Shown: positions 8,329 through 16,481, counted from the stretch's first letter. The stretch: DNA of 40,683 nucleotides from Lactobacillus amylolyticus DSM 11664 (GCF_000178475.1 NZ_ADNY01000035.1:1-40683); one strand, 5' to 3'. A program made the numbers and translations. The notes: generated by a model from the letters alone, not told the origin.

Positions 8329-9198
8329 TTAATGCATGATAGTAGTTAAAATTGCACCAGCAAAAATTAAAATCAAACCAGTAATAGTAAAGAATATAGC
8401 TTTCTTGCTCTTCTTTTCATGCAAGAAAATCATTCCGCCTAAGGTAGAAATAACTACTGAAAGTTGAGAAACAACGAATGCCGTGTTAACACCATTATCT
8501 TTAACTGACAAGATATAGGTCGTTGCCGCAATTGAAAAGATGAAACCAGCAAGCAGGCTTTGCCGGCTGCTTTTTGACTTTATTTCTTTCATTTGCTTGG
8601 TAAATAGCAGATAAATTAAAACTGCAACAACCATCCCAACTGATTCTGGGAAGAAAATTGCTAAACCAGATGCGCTCAAAGCACGTGGAATTGCGTTGTA
8701 AATGATAAAACCAAGCGTGGTGCAGACCAACATGATAATAGTGCCGACTTGATTCTTTTCACTGCCTTCACTTGTGCCGGAATCTGAAACAGAGGTAAGG
8801 ATTGCTCCCACAATTAAAAGAGCAATTCCGATAAAGCCCCAAATTTTAGCATTAGTTGAAGCCCATTCTCCAAAAATCACAACCCCAACCAATGAAGTTC
8901 CGATTAATTGCAAACCAGTTGAGATTGGCATTGTTTCAGAAACACCGATCTTGGCATATCCAGTATACTGACCTAATTGGCCCACTACCCAAAAGGCACC
9001 AGCCAAAGCAGCCATCAAAAATGTTTTGCCATCAAGAGCAGTAGCAGCCTTGATAAAAGGCAAGGTAATTAATCCAACGATTAACGTTCCAACTGTAGTT
9101 CCGAAAATCTGATTAATCGGTTTCCCATTAATCCGTGCAACGGCAAGCGGCAAAATGCCCCAAGCCAGTGCCGGTAGCAACATATACACAATATTCAT
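8329..9198 (-). CDS. GRP-family sugar transporter (RbsU/GlcU type)
   Basis: A 289-residue integral membrane protein of the drug/metabolite transporter superfamily, GRP branch, whose members include glucose uptake protein GlcU and the putative ribose transporter RbsU. Ten hydrophobic segments alternate with short loops. The family start MNIVYMLLPALAWGILPL and the repeated inner motif GxxxWVVGQLGQYTGYxxIG are visible. ATG 9198 is preceded by AGGGAGA. No sugar kinase or other sugar gene is adjacent, so the substrate is not determined. It converges on the kinase operon and is divergent from the first purine permease. Confidence 0.85.
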   Translation of the reverse strand: MNIVYMLLPALAWGILPLAVARINGKPINQIFGTTVGTLIVGLITLPFIKAATALDGKTFLMAALAGAFWVVGQLGQYTGYAKIGVSETMPISTGLQLIGTSLVGVVIFGEWASTNAKIWGFIGIALLIVGAILTSVSDSGTSEGSEKNQVGTIIMLVCTTLGFIIYNAIPRALSASGLAIFFPESVGMVVAVLIYLLFTKQMKEIKSKSSRQSLLAGFIFSIAATTYILSVKDNGVNTAFVVSQLSVVISTLGGMIFLHEKKSKKAIFFTITGLILIFAGAILTTIMH

Positions 9199-9344
9199 AA
9201 ATTTTTTCTCCCTATGTTTGTATTATCTAAAAGTAAGTGAATGAAGTTATTTTAGCGGTTGAATCACCGGAAAGTCAATTATTTTATTCAATCGAAGAAA
9301 TAAGTCCAAACAATAAATAACTATTTTTAATAAGATTTCTTTCA

Positions 9345-9420
9345 TAATTCGTGTTTACATTTTTATATGAGAATGATAGAGTAAAAGAGTTGTTGAATTG
9401 GGATAAAAACACGAACATTC
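9345..9420 (+). promoter_or_regulatory. Two PurR-box-like sites upstream of purine permease 1
   Basis: A minus-strand site AAACACGAATTAT (9357-9345) and a plus-strand site AAACACGAACATT (within 9407-9419) share the CGAA core of PurR boxes (lactococcal consensus AWWWCCGAACWWT). The second lies just before the GGGGG ribosome binding site. A TTTACA at 9354-9359 could be a -35 element, but no clear -10 was found. The rest of the 9199-9436 gap holds the short leader of the divergent GRP gene and nothing else I recognise. Confidence 0.6.
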
Positions 9421-9436
9421 TATATGGGGGATAAAA

Positions 9437-10744
9437 ATGAATTTTATTAAGTCTTATTTTCAGCTTGATAAATATAAGACGACAGTTAAAACCGAATTTT
9501 TGGCCGGTTTAACTACTTTTATCAGCATGTCTTATATTTTATTTGTTAATCCTAATGTTTTAGGTGCTTCTGGTATGAATACCGGTGCAGTTTTCACTGC
9601 TACTGCCCTTGCCGCAGCACTTGGTACTGCAATTATGGGGATTGTCGCCAACTATCCAATCGGTGAAGCACCTGCTCTAGGAATCAATGCTTTCTTTGCT
9701 TATACCGTCTGTGTAAGCATGCATGTTTCCTGGCAAACTGCGCTGGCCAGCGTTTTTGTTGCTTCTTTCATCTTCATTTTGATTACTTTGTTCAAGTTGA
9801 GAGAAAAGATCATTGACGCAATTCCAGCTGATTTGAAGTTTGCTATTTCATCTGGTATCGGTTTGTTTATTGCCTTTTTAGGTTTGCAAAATAGTAAGCT
9901 GATTGTTGCTAACAAATCAACCTTGGTTGGTTTAGGCTCCTTCCACGATCCACTCGTTTGGATCACCATTTTTGGTTTGATTGTAACGGTTGTCTTAATG
10001 ATTTTGAAAGTGCCTGGTGCAATCTTCATCGGAATGGTTTTATCTGCTGTTTTCGGTATTTGCACTGGACAAATTGCCCTTCCACATAAGGTAATTTCCG
10101 TAGCTCCAAGTTTGGCTCCAACTTTTGGTCAAGCTGTTTTCCACATTAAAGATATTAATACCGTTCAAATGTGGGTTGTTGTTTTGACCTTCTTATTAGT
10201 TACCTTCTTTGATACAGCCGGTACTTTGATTGGTTTGGCCCAACAAGCTGGCTTTATGAAAAACAATAAGATGCCACGTATCGGTAAAGCTTTAACTGCT
10301 GACTCAAGTGCGATGATGGTTGGTTCCGTTCTTGGTACTTCACCAGTTGGTGCTTTCGTTGAATCAAGTGCCGGAATCGCTGTAGGTGGTAGAACTGGCT
10401 TGACAGCCGTTTTTGTAGCTATTTTCTTCTTAATTTCAATGATCTTCAGCCCCCTTTTAGGTGTCTTTACCGTTCAAGTTACTGCTCCAGCTTTGATCAT
10501 TGTTGGTGTCTTGATGGCTCAAAATACCGCTCATATTCACTGGAATAAGCTTGAAATTGCCGTTCCTTCATTCTTAATCATCTTAGGAATGCCACTTACC
10601 TACAGTATTTCTGATGGTTTATCATGGGGAATGGTCACCTACCCAATTTGTATGCTTGCTGCAAAACGTGGCAAGGAAATTAGCCCGATGATGTGGGTAT
10701 TGTTCGTTGTCTTTATAATTTTCTTGTGGGTTTTGAATTTCTAA
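9437..10744 (+). CDS. NCS2/AzgA-family purine permease, copy 1
   Basis: A 435-residue nucleobase:cation symporter of the AzgA-like branch (hypoxanthine/guanine/adenine permeases such as B. subtilis PbuG and PbuO). Family features are TFISMSYILFVNPNVL near the N-terminus, PALGINAFFAYTVC in helix 3, TFFDTAGTLIGLAQQAG (about 250-266), and the helix-10 signature ESSAGIAVGGRTGLTA (about 311-326). About 12-14 hydrophobic segments fit the 14-helix fold. ATG 9437 is six bases from GGGGG. Which purine base it carries cannot be told. It is one of three paralogues, each with its own upstream region and terminator. Confidence 0.93.
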   Translation: MNFIKSYFQLDKYKTTVKTEFLAGLTTFISMSYILFVNPNVLGASGMNTGAVFTATALAAALGTAIMGIVANYPIGEAPALGINAFFAYTVCVSMHVSWQTALASVFVASFIFILITLFKLREKIIDAIPADLKFAISSGIGLFIAFLGLQNSKLIVANKSTLVGLGSFHDPLVWITIFGLIVTVVLMILKVPGAIFIGMVLSAVFGICTGQIALPHKVISVAPSLAPTFGQAVFHIKDINTVQMWVVVLTFLLVTFFDTAGTLIGLAQQAGFMKNNKMPRIGKALTADSSAMMVGSVLGTSPVGAFVESSAGIAVGGRTGLTAVFVAIFFLISMIFSPLLGVFTVQVTAPALIIVGVLMAQNTAHIHWNKLEIAVPSFLIILGMPLTYSISDGLSWGMVTYPICMLAAKRGKEISPMMWVLFVVFIIFLWVLNF

Positions 10745-10761
10745 TTTTAGTAATTAATGTT

Positions 10762-10790
10762 GCTGATCTAAGTGAAAACTTAGGTCAGTT
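10762..10790 (+). terminator. Terminator of purine permease 1
   Basis: Ten-bp stem CTGATCTAAG/CTTAGGTCAG with a TGAAAA loop, followed by seven T residues. Confidence 0.92.
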
Positions 10791-10817
10791 TTTTTATTGC
10801 CAAAGATTTATTTAAGA

Positions 10818-10955
10818 AAAACCGAATATATTTAATTAAAAACGTTGTAATTGTTAACTATTTAGTTATAATAAAAATTGAACATTCGGTATTTTATTAC
10901 AATCTTCGTATTTTATCTTTAATTTATAGAATATAATCAGATATTTACGAACAAT
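10818..10955 (+). promoter_or_regulatory. Promoter and four PurR-box-like sites upstream of purine permease 2
   Basis: Four sites share the PurR core: AAAACCGAATATA (10818-10830, plus), AATACCGAATGTT (minus, 10893-10881), a weaker minus-strand AAATACGAAGATT (10913-10901), and ATTTACGAACAAT (10943-10955, plus; 12 of 13 against AWWWCCGAACWWT). A promoter TTGTAA (10845-10850), 16-nt spacer, TATAAT (10867-10872) places the minus-strand boxes at and just after the start point. No conserved purine-riboswitch core was seen in this 228-bp gap. Confidence 0.68.
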
Positions 10956-10972
10956 ATATTCTGGAGGATTAC

Positions 10973-12280
10973 ATGAATTCTATCAATAGTTTTTTTCATT
11001 TAAGTGAGAACAAAACCTCATTTAAAACAGAATTATTAGCAGGTTTGACTACTTTTGTAAGTATGTCTTATATTCTTTTCGTTAACCCTAACGTGTTGGG
11101 TGCCAGCGGAATGAATAAAGGCGCTGTCTTCACGGTTACAGCCTTAGCAGCTGCTTTTACTTGTATTGTGATGGGGCTTGTAGCTAATTATCCAATTGCT
11201 TCTGCTCCAACATTAGGCTTGAATGCGTTCTTTACTTACACCGTCTGCCTAGGAATGAAAGTTAAATGGGAAACAGCATTGGCTGCCGTTTTCGTAGCTT
11301 CAATTTTGTTCATTTTGTTAACGGTATTTAAAATCCGTGAGATGATCATTGATGCGATTCCAGCAGATATCAAATATGCTATTTCAGCTGGTATTGGTTT
11401 ATTTATTGCTTTCATTGGTTTGCAAGGTGGTAAATTAATCCAAAACAGTGATTCAACCTTGGTTACAATCGGTGCTCTAAACAACCCAACCGTTTGGATT
11501 ACGATCTTTGGTTTAATTGTCACTATTTTCTTGATGATCGCTCGTGTCCCTGGTGCTATCTTTATCGGAATGATTTTGGCAGCTATTTTTGGAATCTGCA
11601 TCGGCCAAATTCCAATGCCTACTTCTATCGTTTCATCAATTCCAAGCATCGCACCAACCTTTGGTCAAGCTATTTTCCACGTTAGCTATATTAATACCAT
11701 TCAGATGTGGATCATCGTTTTAACCTTCTTGCTTGTTACCTTCTTTGACACTACTGGTACTTTAATCGGATTGGTTCAACAAGCTGGCTTAATGAAGGAC
11801 AACAAGATGTCACGTGCAGGTCGAGCTTTGGCTGCCGACTCTTCTGGTATGCTTGTTGGTTCTGTTCTTGGTACTTCACCAGTTGGTGCTTTCATTGAAT
11901 CAAGTACTGGTATTGCCGTCGGTGGTAGAACCGGTTTAACCGCTGTTTGGACAGGGATCTTCTTCTTGATTTCAATGATTTTCAGTCCAATCCTTAGTGC
12001 TTTTACCACTCAAGTCACTGCTCCAGCCTTAATCATCGTTGGTGTATTAATGGCTGAAAACTTGGCCCACGTTCACTGGACCAACCTGGAAGTTGCTATT
12101 CCATGTTTCTTAATTGTTTTAGGTATGCCACTTACTTATTCAATTTCCGATGGTTTAGCTTGGGGAATTATTGTTTACCCACTTTCAATGATTGCTGCTA
12201 AGAAGTTCAAGCAAATTACACCTATAATGTGGTTGCTGTTCGTTGTCTTCATCATTTACTTTGCAGTATTAAACATCTAA
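10973..12280 (+). CDS. NCS2/AzgA-family purine permease, copy 2
   Basis: A 435-residue paralogue, closest by eye to copy 1: the same length, and near-identical blocks such as LFVNPNVLGASGMN and SISDGL. It has PTLGLNAFFTYTVC, TFFDTTGTLIGLVQQAG and ESSTGIAVGGRTGLTA. Copy 1 has Ala where this one has Thr in the FDTxGT block, and Ala in place of Thr in the ESSxG block; such differences could reflect different base preference, but this is inference. ATG 10973 follows GGAGG at spacing five. It has the richest set of PurR-like boxes of the three copies. Confidence 0.93.
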   Translation: MNSINSFFHLSENKTSFKTELLAGLTTFVSMSYILFVNPNVLGASGMNKGAVFTVTALAAAFTCIVMGLVANYPIASAPTLGLNAFFTYTVCLGMKVKWETALAAVFVASILFILLTVFKIREMIIDAIPADIKYAISAGIGLFIAFIGLQGGKLIQNSDSTLVTIGALNNPTVWITIFGLIVTIFLMIARVPGAIFIGMILAAIFGICIGQIPMPTSIVSSIPSIAPTFGQAIFHVSYINTIQMWIIVLTFLLVTFFDTTGTLIGLVQQAGLMKDNKMSRAGRALAADSSGMLVGSVLGTSPVGAFIESSTGIAVGGRTGLTAVWTGIFFLISMIFSPILSAFTTQVTAPALIIVGVLMAENLAHVHWTNLEVAIPCFLIVLGMPLTYSISDGLAWGIIVYPLSMIAAKKFKQITPIMWLLFVVFIIYFAVLNI

Positions 12281-12309
12281 CCTTATATAAAAATCTCTTT
12301 CAATCATAG

Positions 12310-12342
12310 AAAAAACCGAGTCCAAATTTGAACTCGGTTTTA
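12310..12342. terminator. Bidirectional terminator between permease 2 and the MerR gene
   Basis: Ten-bp perfect stem AAAACCGAGT/ACTCGGTTTT with a ten-base loop, flanked by an A-run and a T-run, so it can work for both converging genes. Confidence 0.92.
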
Positions 12343-12346
12343 TTGT

Positions 12347-13084
12347 TTATCGTGATACTTCCAGACAATATGATTTTTTATGGCATTCAGGGCAACGCAG
12401 TCTTCTGAATTTAGGCGTATGAGCAGCCCAGAAAAACTGTTTAAGTTTTGGAACAAATTTTCTACCGCAATTCGGGCAAATATACGCTACATTACGATAA
12501 TACATCAACGTTAATAACGTGCCACCAATAATAATTAAAATCATCATTATGGCAAAAGTCAGACTTGCTGCAAAAGCTTTTTCTTGTTTAGCCATTAGCA
12601 CTGTGCCATAAATTCCGATTATTTCAATTAAGAAAAGCATCGCTGCATAAACCCACATTTTTCTTCTGTAATGCGTCAATTTAATTTCATTTCTCATAAT
12701 TTTTGTAATGTCAGCAACATTTTCATTTTTCAAGTTTCGTGGACGCAAGATTTTTTCAAAATTTTTTATTTGCCTTTGTTTATCTTTTAAGGCTTCTATT
12801 TTTTCTTCGTTAATTTCTTTTTGTCTTTCAATCAAAAGCTGAAATGACCGCGTGCTATTCTTGTCAGCTAGCAATTTTTTGATGTCTTTCAAAGAAAGAC
12901 CCAGTTCTCTTAAATACGAAATCAATTTTAATTGTTCTACTTCTTTGGCTGTATAAATCCGATAGCCATTTTCTCCAACGCTTGATGGTGAAACTAAATT
13001 CTTTTCATCATAAAATCGAACCGTCCTCGGCGAAACGTTAGCCAATTTTGCAGCCTCGCTAACACTATATTTATCATCTGACAT
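12347..13084 (-). CDS. MerR-type regulator with two membrane segments and a C-terminal zinc ribbon
   Basis: A 245-residue protein. Residues 5-70 form a MerR winged helix-turn-helix (VSEAAKLANVSPRTVRFYDE, then NGYRIYTAKEVEQLKLI). Residues 78-117 are charged and probably the usual coiled coil. Two hydrophobic segments follow (about 143-164 and 173-195), then a ribbon-like domain with CPNCG (C203, C206) and CPECHKKSYC (C231, C234, C240). This is not a standard effector domain; it suggests a membrane-tethered regulator with a bound metal. ATG 13084 is five bases from GAGGTG; the upstream in-frame GTG 13093 overlaps that site. It is divergent from purine permease 3, which it may control, but the ligand and target are unknown. 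Confidence 0.85.
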   Translation of the reverse strand: MSDDKYSVSEAAKLANVSPRTVRFYDEKNLVSPSSVGENGYRIYTAKEVEQLKLISYLRELGLSLKDIKKLLADKNSTRSFQLLIERQKEINEEKIEALKDKQRQIKNFEKILRPRNLKNENVADITKIMRNEIKLTHYRRKMWVYAAMLFLIEIIGIYGTVLMAKQEKAFAASLTFAIMMILIIIGGTLLTLMYYRNVAYICPNCGRKFVPKLKQFFWAAHTPKFRRLRCPECHKKSYCLEVSR

Positions 13085-13173
13085 TACTGTCACCTCTTTC
13101 TACTATATAAAATACAGGTTTACGATGCGTTAAGGTCAAGCCTCTTTTTTTATTTCCCAGGAAATGTCACTTC

Positions 13174-13186
13174 AAACACGAACAAT
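13174..13186 (+). promoter_or_regulatory. PurR-box-like site in the MerR/permease 3 intergenic region
   Basis: AAACACGAACAAT matches 11 of 13 positions of AWWWCCGAACWWT and is close to the site before permease 1. A TATAGT at 13214-13219 may be the -10 of permease 3, without a clear -35. Confidence 0.6.
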
Positions 13187-13245
13187 CTGTGCTAAACTAA
13201 ATACAATACATTTTATAGTATTAATATTTTAGAGGAAATTTTTAA

Positions 13246-14556
13246 ATGCAGACATTAGATAAAGTCTTTCATTTACAAGATGCTCATACCACTGTTAAAC
13301 GTGAGTTAATCGCTGCTTTAACCACGTTTGTCAGTCTCTCCTACATCTTATTCGTTAACCCAAACATTTTGCACGCAGCTGGAATCCCTTCTGGAGCTGC
13401 CTTTACCGTAACAGCGATCGCTACCGCAATCGGATGTTTCATTATGGGATTAGTTGCCAACTATCCTATCGCATTGGCTCCCACTTTAGGAAGTGCTGCC
13501 TTCTTTGCTTATAATGTCTGTGGCAATATGCACATTAATTGGCAAACAGCGTTAGCAGCTGTCTTAGTTGCTTCAATTTTGTTCGTATTAATTACGACTC
13601 TTCACCTGCGTGAATTAGTCGTTGATGCCATTCCACAGGATTTAAAATATGCTATTTCTGCCGGAATTGGGTTATTTATTGCCTTCATCGGTTTACAAAA
13701 TGGTAAATTGATTGTTGATAGCAGTTCTTCACTTGTAACTCTGGGTAAATTCTCTTCACCAGCCGTTTGGATCACCTTATTTGGCCTTGTACTTACAGTT
13801 ATTTTAATGGCAATGAATGTTCCAGGTTCGATTTTTATCGGCATGATCGTTACCGCGATTTTCGGAATCTGTATTGGTCAAATTCCTTTGCCACATACAT
13901 TTATTTCTACCCCACCATCTATGGGACCAACTTTTGGACAGGCCATTTTCCACTTGAAGGATATTAACACTCCTCAATTGTTTATCGTCGTTTTGACCTT
14001 CTTGCTTGTTACCTTCTTTGATACTGCGGGAACTTTAATCGGAATGACTGAACAAGCTGGTTTGGTTGATGAAAATGGCAAAATTCCACGGATTGGTCGA
14101 GCCTTCGCCGCAGATTCAACTGCAATGATCGAAGGTGCAATTTGTGGTACTGCTCCACTTGGTACATCTGTTGAATCAAGTGCCGGTATTGCAATGGGCG
14201 GACGTACTGGTTTAACTGCGATTTTCATCGGAATCTTCTTCTTGATTTCAATGATTTTCAGTCCACTTTTGACGGTTATTCCAACCACTGTAACAGCACC
14301 GGCATTAATTATTGTTGGTGTTTTGATGGCATCCAACCTTAAGAAAATCGATTGGGAAAAATTTGAAATTGCTTTTCCTGCTTTCTTAATCGTTGTCGGT
14401 ATGCCACTTACCTACAGTATTTCTGACGGACTTGCCTTAGGTATGATCGCTTACCCAATTACAATGATCGCAACTAAGCGTTATAAAGAAGTTTCAATAA
14501 TGATGTATATTCTGTTCTTCATCTTTATCGGCTTCTTCCTGATCACTAATTTATAG
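13246..14556 (+). CDS. NCS2/AzgA-family purine permease, copy 3
   Basis: A 436-residue paralogue with the same architecture as copies 1 and 2 but more divergent: PTLGSAAFFAYNVC instead of the GxNAFF block in helix 3, TFFDTAGTLIGMTEQAG with a one-residue insertion after it (VDENGKIPR), and an altered CGTAPLGTSVESSAGIAMGG. Loss of Asn in the GxNAFF block may alter base specificity; this is inference. ATG 13246 follows AGAGGAAA. Divergent from the membrane MerR gene and preceded by one PurR-like box, it could be under two controls. Confidence 0.92.
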   Translation: MQTLDKVFHLQDAHTTVKRELIAALTTFVSLSYILFVNPNILHAAGIPSGAAFTVTAIATAIGCFIMGLVANYPIALAPTLGSAAFFAYNVCGNMHINWQTALAAVLVASILFVLITTLHLRELVVDAIPQDLKYAISAGIGLFIAFIGLQNGKLIVDSSSSLVTLGKFSSPAVWITLFGLVLTVILMAMNVPGSIFIGMIVTAIFGICIGQIPLPHTFISTPPSMGPTFGQAIFHLKDINTPQLFIVVLTFLLVTFFDTAGTLIGMTEQAGLVDENGKIPRIGRAFAADSTAMIEGAICGTAPLGTSVESSAGIAMGGRTGLTAIFIGIFFLISMIFSPLLTVIPTTVTAPALIIVGVLMASNLKKIDWEKFEIAFPAFLIVVGMPLTYSISDGLALGMIAYPITMIATKRYKEVSIMMYILFFIFIGFFLITNL

Positions 14557-14566
14557 ATAAAAACAA

Positions 14567-14613
14567 TTTTTAAAAGGACAAATTTTATTAAATCTGAAAA
14601 TTTGTCCTTTTTA
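14567..14613 (+). terminator. Terminator of purine permease 3
   Basis: A long inverted repeat, roughly TTTAAAAGGACAAATTTT against AAAATTTGTCCTTTTTAA, around an ATTAAATCTG loop, starting shortly after the stop codon. Confidence 0.9.
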
Positions 14614-14692
14614 AGCCCTTTCATTCATTTACATTCATTCTCATTATCCTATCATAGATATCTGGTTGTATTTTTTGGAGAATTGGGAAAGA

Positions 14693-15553
14693 ATGAAAGA
14701 TCGCATTATACATAAATTTATTATCGGTTCTGTCAGTATTTTTGCCTTTGCTTTATTAGCAAACTGTCGAACCACTGTTTTAGCTACTATGACTGCCACA
14801 CCCCGGTTAGTTTATCGACTTAAAAATTTAACCGCTGATGTTGTTCAAAAAAGCAGTTATCAAATCAAAATACATTTATTCATTGCAAGAGGTAGGCAAT
14901 GATTCAATCATTGAACGTGCCATGCCAAAAGCGGTAGATGGTTCGTCGGTGCTAAACCACGTCATACTAAGAGAGGCTGGGATACCGAACTTGCTCGCGT
15001 AAGATTTCCTAAAGGATCATAACTAGTAACCAAACTAAGTTCTTTTCCCCATTTAACGCATTTAATTACGCTACTGATGTAGTGCAAGCTGCTTATCCGC
15101 ACGTAAAGAGATCACAGCTTAAACTCTGTCAATTATGTATTGGATTGCGTAGCTCATAAGAAGAATAAGGCCGTTAACCTTAATTCAATAGAAAAAGTAA
15201 AAGCATTTCATATTAATCATTTGTTCGGACATAAAAAACACCAGTTAAACTCTATTTAAGGATACGCAATTGATAATAATTTAACTATCTATATTTCACG
15301 TGAGCGTCGTCCAACTCGAACCAAGAGCTCGTTTCCACGTGAACTAGTTAAAATCCCATTGGGCGCAACATCATATACTCAATGGACGCATTATAAAGTA
15401 ACCAGTTCTCACTGGCGCAAAATTGCGACTGAGCTAGAAAGTGTTGATGTTTCAGCAACTAATCTAAGCTTAACTACGGCATATCATAAAAAGAATAAAG
15501 CTCATTCCGTATCTGAAAATCGAATTTACTGGGTCGCAAATATTGTGCAATAA
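14693..15553 (+). pseudogene. Decayed helveticin J-like (class III bacteriocin) gene with a signal peptide
   Basis: No single frame is open, but fragments in different frames follow the order of helveticin J. From ATG 14693 there is a signal-peptide-like start (MKDRIIHKFIIGSVSIFAFA) and then YRLKNLTADVVQKSSYQ. Next come GRWFVGAKPRH with ELARVRFPKGS (around 14930-15020), then HQLNSI, a stop, and GYAIDNNLTIYISRERRP (around 15240-15320), then VKIPLGATSYTQW and LTTAYHKKNKA up to the stop at 15553. In helveticin J the matching parts are QWFIGVKP, SIQGYDLDNDGNIYIS, QIVKIPY and LTVAYHSKNKA. Several stops and frame changes make it inactive. The family match is from memory of the protein and not from an alignment search. 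Confidence 0.78.
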
Positions 15554-15557
15554 AATC

Positions 15558-15583
15558 AGAGAGTCAAGAAGACTCTCTTTTTT
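15558..15583 (+). terminator. Terminator after the helveticin-like remnant
   Basis: Eight-bp perfect stem AGAGAGTC/GACTCTCT with an AAGAA loop, then a T-run. It is intact although the gene before it is broken. Confidence 0.9.
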
Positions 15584-15594
15584 GTTGCATCATT

Positions 15595-15636
15595 GTTTAC
15601 ATTTGTAAACTTAAAGAGTATAGTTACATTGTAAAC
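15595..15636 (+). promoter_or_regulatory. Copper operon promoter with two cop boxes
   Basis: Cop box 1 is GTTTACATTTGTAAAC (15595-15610), a palindrome containing the CopY core TACAnnTGTA. Cop box 2 is GTTACATTGTAAAC (15623-15636), a one-base-shorter variant. The promoter TTTACA (15596-15601), 17-nt spacer, TATAGT (15619-15624) is covered by them: box 1 overlaps the -35 and box 2 overlaps the end of the -10. Confidence 0.9.
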
Positions 15637-15651
15637 GAAAGGAAAACTATT

Positions 15652-16092
15652 ATGGTTAAATTGCAAGAAAACGAAAGCACCATTTCTGATAGCGAGTGGG
15701 AAATTATGCGCATTGGTTGAAAATTAAAGCACGCTAGTTCTACTCAAGTAATCGAAGAGTTGCAAGCTAAAAAGAACTGGACGGAGTCAACAATCAAAAC
15801 TTTATTGCGCCGTTTGGTTAAAAAAGGACTCATTGCAACAAAAAAGGACGGCAGACGGTTTATATACACAGCTACGGTTAGTCAGACGCAGATTATGATT
15901 GAAGCCGCTCAGGAGCGCTTAAACCGCATGTGTGACATGCATAAAGGCGAAGTCATCTTAAAGCTATTATCTGATTCACCAATTTCTAAAAAAGATTTAG
16001 CTCAGATGAAAGAGGTTATCACTGAAAAAGAAAAAGACGCACCGGAAAAGGTTCCCTGCAACTGTTTACCGGATAAAGCGCATTTATGTTAG
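15652..16092 (+). pseudogene. copY: CopY-type copper repressor interrupted by an in-frame UGA
   Basis: CopY represses copper efflux genes and releases DNA when it binds Cu(I). The frame starts at ATG 15652 behind AAAGGAAAA and would give 146 positions, but codon 23 is TGA (15718-15720). It falls in EWEIMRIG-stop-KLKHASS, where relatives have a conserved Trp (EWEVMRVIWTL). The frame is intact on both sides: the winged helix (TESTIKTLLRRLVKKGLI) and C-terminal cysteines (CNC at 136-138, last residue C146) remain. The usual CxCx4-5CxC tail is altered to CNC...HLC. Re-initiation at TTG 15760 would lose the first helices. Either a true nonsense mutation with loss of repression or a sequencing error. 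Confidence 0.85.
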
Positions 16093-16103
16093 GAGTGAAT
16101 AAA

Positions 16104-16481
16104 ATGACTGTTTTTCAAATTTTGGCAATTATTATCGGACTTGGATTAATTGGTTTTATTATTTGGTGGTTCTTTGGCAAACACACTGAGGCAGTGGGCA
16201 GCAGCCATGTTTCAAACAACCAGCAAAACGCGACAATCGTTGTAAAAGGCGGCTATTCACCATCAACGATTGTACTGAAAAAGGGTGTGCCTGCCCAAAT
16301 CGCGTTTGACATGCAGGACTCCACAGCATGTTTATCACATGTAGTTTTTGAACAACTAGGCATTAATAAAGATTTAACTAAGCAAAAAGTTACTAAAATC
16401 AATATTCCAACCGACAAGGCTACTACCTATAATTTTGCTTGCGGAATGGACATGTTTCATGGAAAGGTCATTGTGAAGTAA
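16104..16481 (+). CDS. cupA: Membrane-anchored cupredoxin-like copper chaperone
   Basis: A 125-residue protein with one N-terminal membrane helix (about 5-24) and an exported or surface cupredoxin-like domain (about 42-125). Likely copper ligands are C76 and H79 in STACLSHVV, and C113, M115, M117 and H119 in [10 protein letters not shown]. In streptococci and lactobacilli such proteins (CupA) lie between copY and copA and pass Cu(I) to the exporter. ATG 16104 is eight bases from AGGAG; the in-frame ATG 16086 precedes that site and overlaps copY. The stop TAA shares one base with the copA start, so translation is probably coupled. Confidence 0.8.
   Translation: MTVFQILAIIIGLGLIGFIIWWFFGKHTEAVGSSHVSNNQQNATIVVKGGYSPSTIVLKKGVPAQIAFDMQDSTACLSHVVFEQLGINKDLTKQKVTKINIPTDKATTYNFACGMDMFHGKVIVK

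Noticed and set aside
9700..10065. 121-codon minus-strand ORF inside purine permease 1, with similar ones at 11236-11649 and 13974-14336
   Set aside because: They lie antisense to strongly supported permease genes, have Lys/Ile/Pro-rich shadow composition and recur at the same relative place because the paralogues share sequence.
10745..10972. Purine riboswitch upstream of permease 2 (and of copies 1 and 3)
   Set aside because: I looked for the conserved purine-aptamer core and pairing arms and did not find them; PurR-type CGAA boxes are present instead.
15718..15720. UGA in copY as selenocysteine or Trp recoding
   Set aside because: No SECIS-like context was seen, and lactobacilli use the standard bacterial code; other genes here use TGG for Trp. 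A nonsense mutation or an error is simpler.
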